From JBDTME01 sp964583795 (GTDB lineage: Bacteria > Patescibacteriota > Microgenomatia > UBA1400 > PJMF01): a stretch of 40,107 nt of DNA. A program made the position numbers and the translations under genes. Under the pieces are notes generated by a model, which was given only the letters and a program-made list of their open reading frames with translations, made no database searches and was not told the DNA's origin. The stretch is from contig CAZOWX010000017.1 of NCBI GenBank assembly GCA_964583795.1, positions 1 to 40,107 of the forward strand, given 5' to 3'. How positions within the stretch are numbered: the first letter of the stretch is position 1; every line of letters starts with the position of its first letter. Shown piece after piece: positions 37,583 through 40,107 of the stretch.

Positions 37583-38608
37583 TTACTCAGGTAAAACGAC
37601 TTCGTCAGTCTCGCTTAAACCTTCAAGAACTTCGACCTGATCGTCTGTTTCAATCCCTGTTTTGATTAAGTGATCTTCTGTTTGATTTTCGCCAATTTTC
37701 ACTTTAACGTATGTTTCTCCCTCTTTAAGAATAGTTGCATCCAAAGGAACAGCAAGCACATTCTCTTTTGTCTCGAGCGTTACAGTAGCATCACCATTCA
37801 TACCCAGTCGAAATCGATTGAGATCAGCGGGGGAGATTGGAAGATGAACTAGGTAGACTGTACTTGTCGAGGTTTGTGAGCTTTTGTAGGCGATGAATTG
37901 GACGTTCGAATAGACTTTATCATCAGGGTAGGCGTCAAGCACGATCGATGCGGCTTGACCTTTTCTGACTTGAGCGATATCCAGTTCATCAATTTGGGCT
38001 TCAAAATATAAGCTATTGGGGTCAACCAGCTCAAACGTATCGGTAGCGCTAAGTGTTACTCCTGTTACCTTGGTTGGACTTGATACCAGCACTCCATCAA
38101 ATGGGGCACTCAGTACGCTGTTGGTAATCGCGATGCTGGTGAGCTGCACATCGATGACGGTGTTGGTGAGATCATATTGGTTTTTTTGATTGGTTTCGAG
38201 CTCTGTTTCAGGTAGTGCTCGATCTTTTGAGTTGTCCAACACTCTGTCCCAGTCAATGCGTTCCTTTGAGTACAGGTTGAGTGATTTTTCTAAATTTTTT
38301 TGTAAGGTTCTCTGGTCAATTGTGGCAATGGTTTTACCTTTGGTGACCCAATCACCTTCCTGAGCTCCCAGGTAGGTAACTTTCCCCCCTGCGGCAAAAC
38401 GAATCAGGGCATTTTTTTCGGCTTTAATGTTACCAGAGACAACGAGTGTTTTTACCAATCGAGTGCGCTCGGGTTTAATGAAGGTATACTGGGGAATTTT
38501 GGGCCGTGACTTTTGATAGGCAAAATAGCCAACACCACCAGCAACGATGAATAGCAGTAGCAGCAACTTCCAGCGTTTCTTGAAGTTTGAGATGAGTCTG
38601 AGTTTCAT
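37583..38608 (-). CDS. MacA/HlyD-type membrane-fusion adaptor
   Basis: 341 residues from the ATG giving MKLRLISNFKKRWKLLLLLF; a longer frame adds 15 residues and lacks support. One membrane segment, then lipoyl-like half (SGNIKAEKNALIRFAAGGKV with EGDWVTKGKTIATID), a short helical hairpin, the second lipoyl half (SAPFDGVLVSS) and beta-barrel (RKGQAASIVLDAYPDD, RFRLGMNGDATVTLETKENV). A short hairpin suits a cell without an outer-membrane TolC partner. A GCACAA/TTGTGC hairpin stands ten bases upstream of the start. Confidence 0.92.
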   Translation of the reverse strand: MKLRLISNFKKRWKLLLLLFIVAGGVGYFAYQKSRPKIPQYTFIKPERTRLVKTLVVSGNIKAEKNALIRFAAGGKVTYLGAQEGDWVTKGKTIATIDQRTLQKNLEKSLNLYSKERIDWDRVLDNSKDRALPETELETNQKNQYDLTNTVIDVQLTSIAITNSVLSAPFDGVLVSSPTKVTGVTLSATDTFELVDPNSLYFEAQIDELDIAQVRKGQAASIVLDAYPDDKVYSNVQFIAYKSSQTSTSTVYLVHLPISPADLNRFRLGMNGDATVTLETKENVLAVPLDATILKEGETYVKVKIGENQTEDHLIKTGIETDDQVEVLEGLSETDEVVLPE

Positions 38609-38692
38609 AAAAACAGAGCACAACAAAATAATTGTGCAATAAGCCAAATCCATGATACAGCGATACTCTGTACTGAGAAAGAGGAATTTGAG

Positions 38693-39505
38693 TTACTTGA
38701 GTGGTTTAATCTCAAAAGGAGTTCCGCCAGCAGGGTACCCAAATCGTACTGCAGCGGTTTTTTCACTCAAGTGGTGGACGCGTAAAAACAGCTCGATAAA
38801 TGGATCTTCTTGACCAGAAGAGCCCGCGTTAATTGCTAGCACACCGCGGTCAACTTGAAAGCCACCAATCGACATGATGCCGACCATATTTACGTCATTG
38901 AGAATGACTTGGACTTTGTCACCTGGGTTAAAGTTGGCGATGTGCGATTTTCGCATAGTGGTTTTGATATTGCCAAAGCCATCGGTCCAGGCGACTAAGT
39001 TTGAGGGAATGTCAGGGATGGCATTGATGTCAAGATCGGTGGTCAAAATAGATCGATCGCCATTGACCAGTCGTGCAACTCTCTCAGGGAAGAAATCGCG
39101 AGAGCGAAACTGTGAGCCACTATTTGGGCAGTCAATATCTTTGAACTCCACAATATGTTTTTTCAAAAAGCCAAAAGCGAACTCACTGTTCACATTGACT
39201 ACCTCGGCGCCGTTGTCGAGCTTGGCGTATTTGATGCCTTCGCCGACGTTGTCCTTTTGTGCGGCATTTTTATCGCGGCGAGGAGCGGCGTTGCCATAGA
39301 TCATCATGCCCGGTTTCCCTTGAGATAACGCGTATTGAGCCACCACGAAGCCACAGGCCATGGTATCGAGTCCTGGAACGGAAGTGGGGTGAATAAAAAT
39401 ATCATTTGGGTTATCGAGGTGACGATGCAGTTGTTGAATAATTTCGCCAAACTCCAGTCCTGACGGAGCATAATCAACAACCATGTGAAGTAGACGAGTA
39501 GACAT
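38693..39505 (-). CDS. SAM hydrolase-like protein (SAM hydroxide adenosyltransferase family, diverged)
   Basis: 270 residues. The N-terminal part has a scaffold similar to the family (IHPTSVPGLDTMACGFVVAQ; typical members have HxIxPFD...AAFVLA), then SRDFFPERVARLVNGD (135-150; family GRDxFAPxAAxL), and the C-terminal domain VAWTDGFGNIKTT (173-183; family DxFGNLxTN) and RFGYPAGGTPFEI. Family members split SAM into adenosine and methionine with water or halide. The N-terminal Asp motifs (LTDFG, VVDPGVG) are not obvious, so activity is doubtful. A TATAAT (39542-39547, minus) may mark its promoter. Confidence 0.55.
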   Translation of the reverse strand: MSTRLLHMVVDYAPSGLEFGEIIQQLHRHLDNPNDIFIHPTSVPGLDTMACGFVVAQYALSQGKPGMMIYGNAAPRRDKNAAQKDNVGEGIKYAKLDNGAEVVNVNSEFAFGFLKKHIVEFKDIDCPNSGSQFRSRDFFPERVARLVNGDRSILTTDLDINAIPDIPSNLVAWTDGFGNIKTTMRKSHIANFNPGDKVQVILNDVNMVGIMSIGGFQVDRGVLAINAGSSGQEDPFIELFLRVHHLSEKTAAVRFGYPAGGTPFEIKPLK

Positions 39506-39583
39506 ACTAGACCTCAGGGAAAATAGCTTTTATCAAATCAGATTATATTTTATCAATCAAGTGAGTCGACTTCAAGGCTTATA

Positions 39584-40015
39584 CTAGGTGTTAGGCTTTC
39601 TCCAGCCAGTACTTTTTCCTGGAACATGCCAATCGTGATTGAGAGCTGTTATGTTCACTTGATCTAATTCCCCCTCATGAGCAGAGTATATTCTCGATGC
39701 TGACGTAAAGATTAATGTCTTCTGATCAGGGTTAACCGTAATACTTGTTATTTGGTCAAAAGATTTGTTCGGTGAATTAACACCTGTGTGCTCTAATCTT
39801 GCAGCCCCATTTCTATGAATTCTTAATAAGATGTTAGTTCCATTATTAATCGCTGTAGCCAAAACTCCTTCTTGATCGCGAACAACCGTTGTCTCAACTG
39901 AAAACATACTACCAGTTGTAAGTGCATTTGCCATTGCTGATAACAGTACCCGCAAATCATCGTCACTCAAGGTAATCAGGTTTTCAGCTGAATAAGCTAC
40001 CGGATATTTTGACAT
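39584..40015 (-). CDS. Unknown protein with leaderless-type promoter
   Basis: 143 residues from the ATG giving MSKYPVAYSAENLITL, chosen because the only promoter-like sequence lies 7 bases upstream. Mixed alpha/beta composition, no membrane segment or signal. LLRIHRNGAARLEHTGV and SITVNPDQKTLIFTSAS look like beta-strand repeats. I do not recognise a family. It is the most upstream minus-strand gene seen; 78 bases separate it from the SAM-hydrolase-like gene. Confidence 0.6.
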   Translation of the reverse strand: MSKYPVAYSAENLITLSDDDLRVLLSAMANALTTGSMFSVETTVVRDQEGVLATAINNGTNILLRIHRNGAARLEHTGVNSPNKSFDQITSITVNPDQKTLIFTSASRIYSAHEGELDQVNITALNHDWHVPGKSTGWRKPNT

Positions 40016-40019
40016 GAAG

Positions 40020-40031
40020 AGTATTATAGCA
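40020..40031 (-). promoter_or_regulatory. Extended -10 promoter of the last gene
   Basis: On the minus strand TGCTATAAT, an extended -10 (TGnTATAAT). No good -35 at 17 bases. Only 7 bases separate the -10 box from the ATG, so transcription would begin at or next to the start codon: a leaderless mRNA. Confidence 0.55.
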
Positions 40032-40107
40032 CCAGTGTCAAGAGTGTATTTTGACCCGTAGTCAATTAGCAACTGCAACCCCTTGGTCCCTTTTTGAGTA
40101 GTTTTTG

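Overview
The window reads as a chromosomal segment of a small-genome bacterium of the Candidate Phyla Radiation (Patescibacteria), most like Microgenomates. This is inferred from gene content, not from a database search. The S10-spc-alpha ribosomal operon runs in classic order but has no rpmD (L30) between rpsE and rplO and no map between adk and infA. TsaB is reduced to a short N-terminal version. Many start codons lack a Shine-Dalgarno sequence. UGA is a normal stop (rpsI ends in TGA) and a full-length RF2 is present, which argues against the UGA-glycine lineages.

Layout. 1-352: about 175 bases of phage-like coding sequence abut the last 58 codons of tuf, probably a chimeric assembly join, followed by a clear terminator. 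660-1121: an unknown small membrane/coiled-coil gene. 1225-17528 (+ strand): promoter, rpsJ to rplO, secY, adk, then a second promoter, infA, rpmJ, rpsM, rpsK, rpsD, rpoA, rplQ, rplM, rpsI. 17563-18690: a complete IS256/IS1249-like insertion sequence with terminal inverted repeats and an 8-bp target duplication; its transposase is split by a -1 frame change at an A7G run.

18724-26619 (- strand): an ABC-2 exporter island. Six half-permeases fall into three pairs of two types around one ATPase, with a GT-C membrane glycosyltransferase inside the operon, an oppositely oriented cupin gene, and the nucleoid protein HU at the upstream end. 26620-27222 is a gene-free stretch with tandem 7-mers, a nested GC-rich palindrome and direct repeats.

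27223-40015 (- strand): tsaB-tsaE-vanZ-like; a lamin-tail-domain surface protein; ftsE-ftsX with a coiled-coil M23 protein whose catalytic motifs are in circularly permuted order; an anchored OB-like protein; prfB; a 169-bp foldback element; a small anchored protein; a MacA/MacB-type tripartite set (adaptor, ATPase, permease); a SAM-hydrolase-like protein; and an unknown gene with an apparently leaderless promoter.

How they fit together: the first 17.5 kb builds ribosomes, RNA polymerase and the Sec channel. The rest is mostly envelope work: export through two kinds of ABC system, division-linked wall hydrolysis through FtsEX, and surface display. The observations most worth following are the permuted M23 domain, the three-pair/one-ATPase exporter, the foldback element, and the frameshifted but apparently intact insertion sequence.
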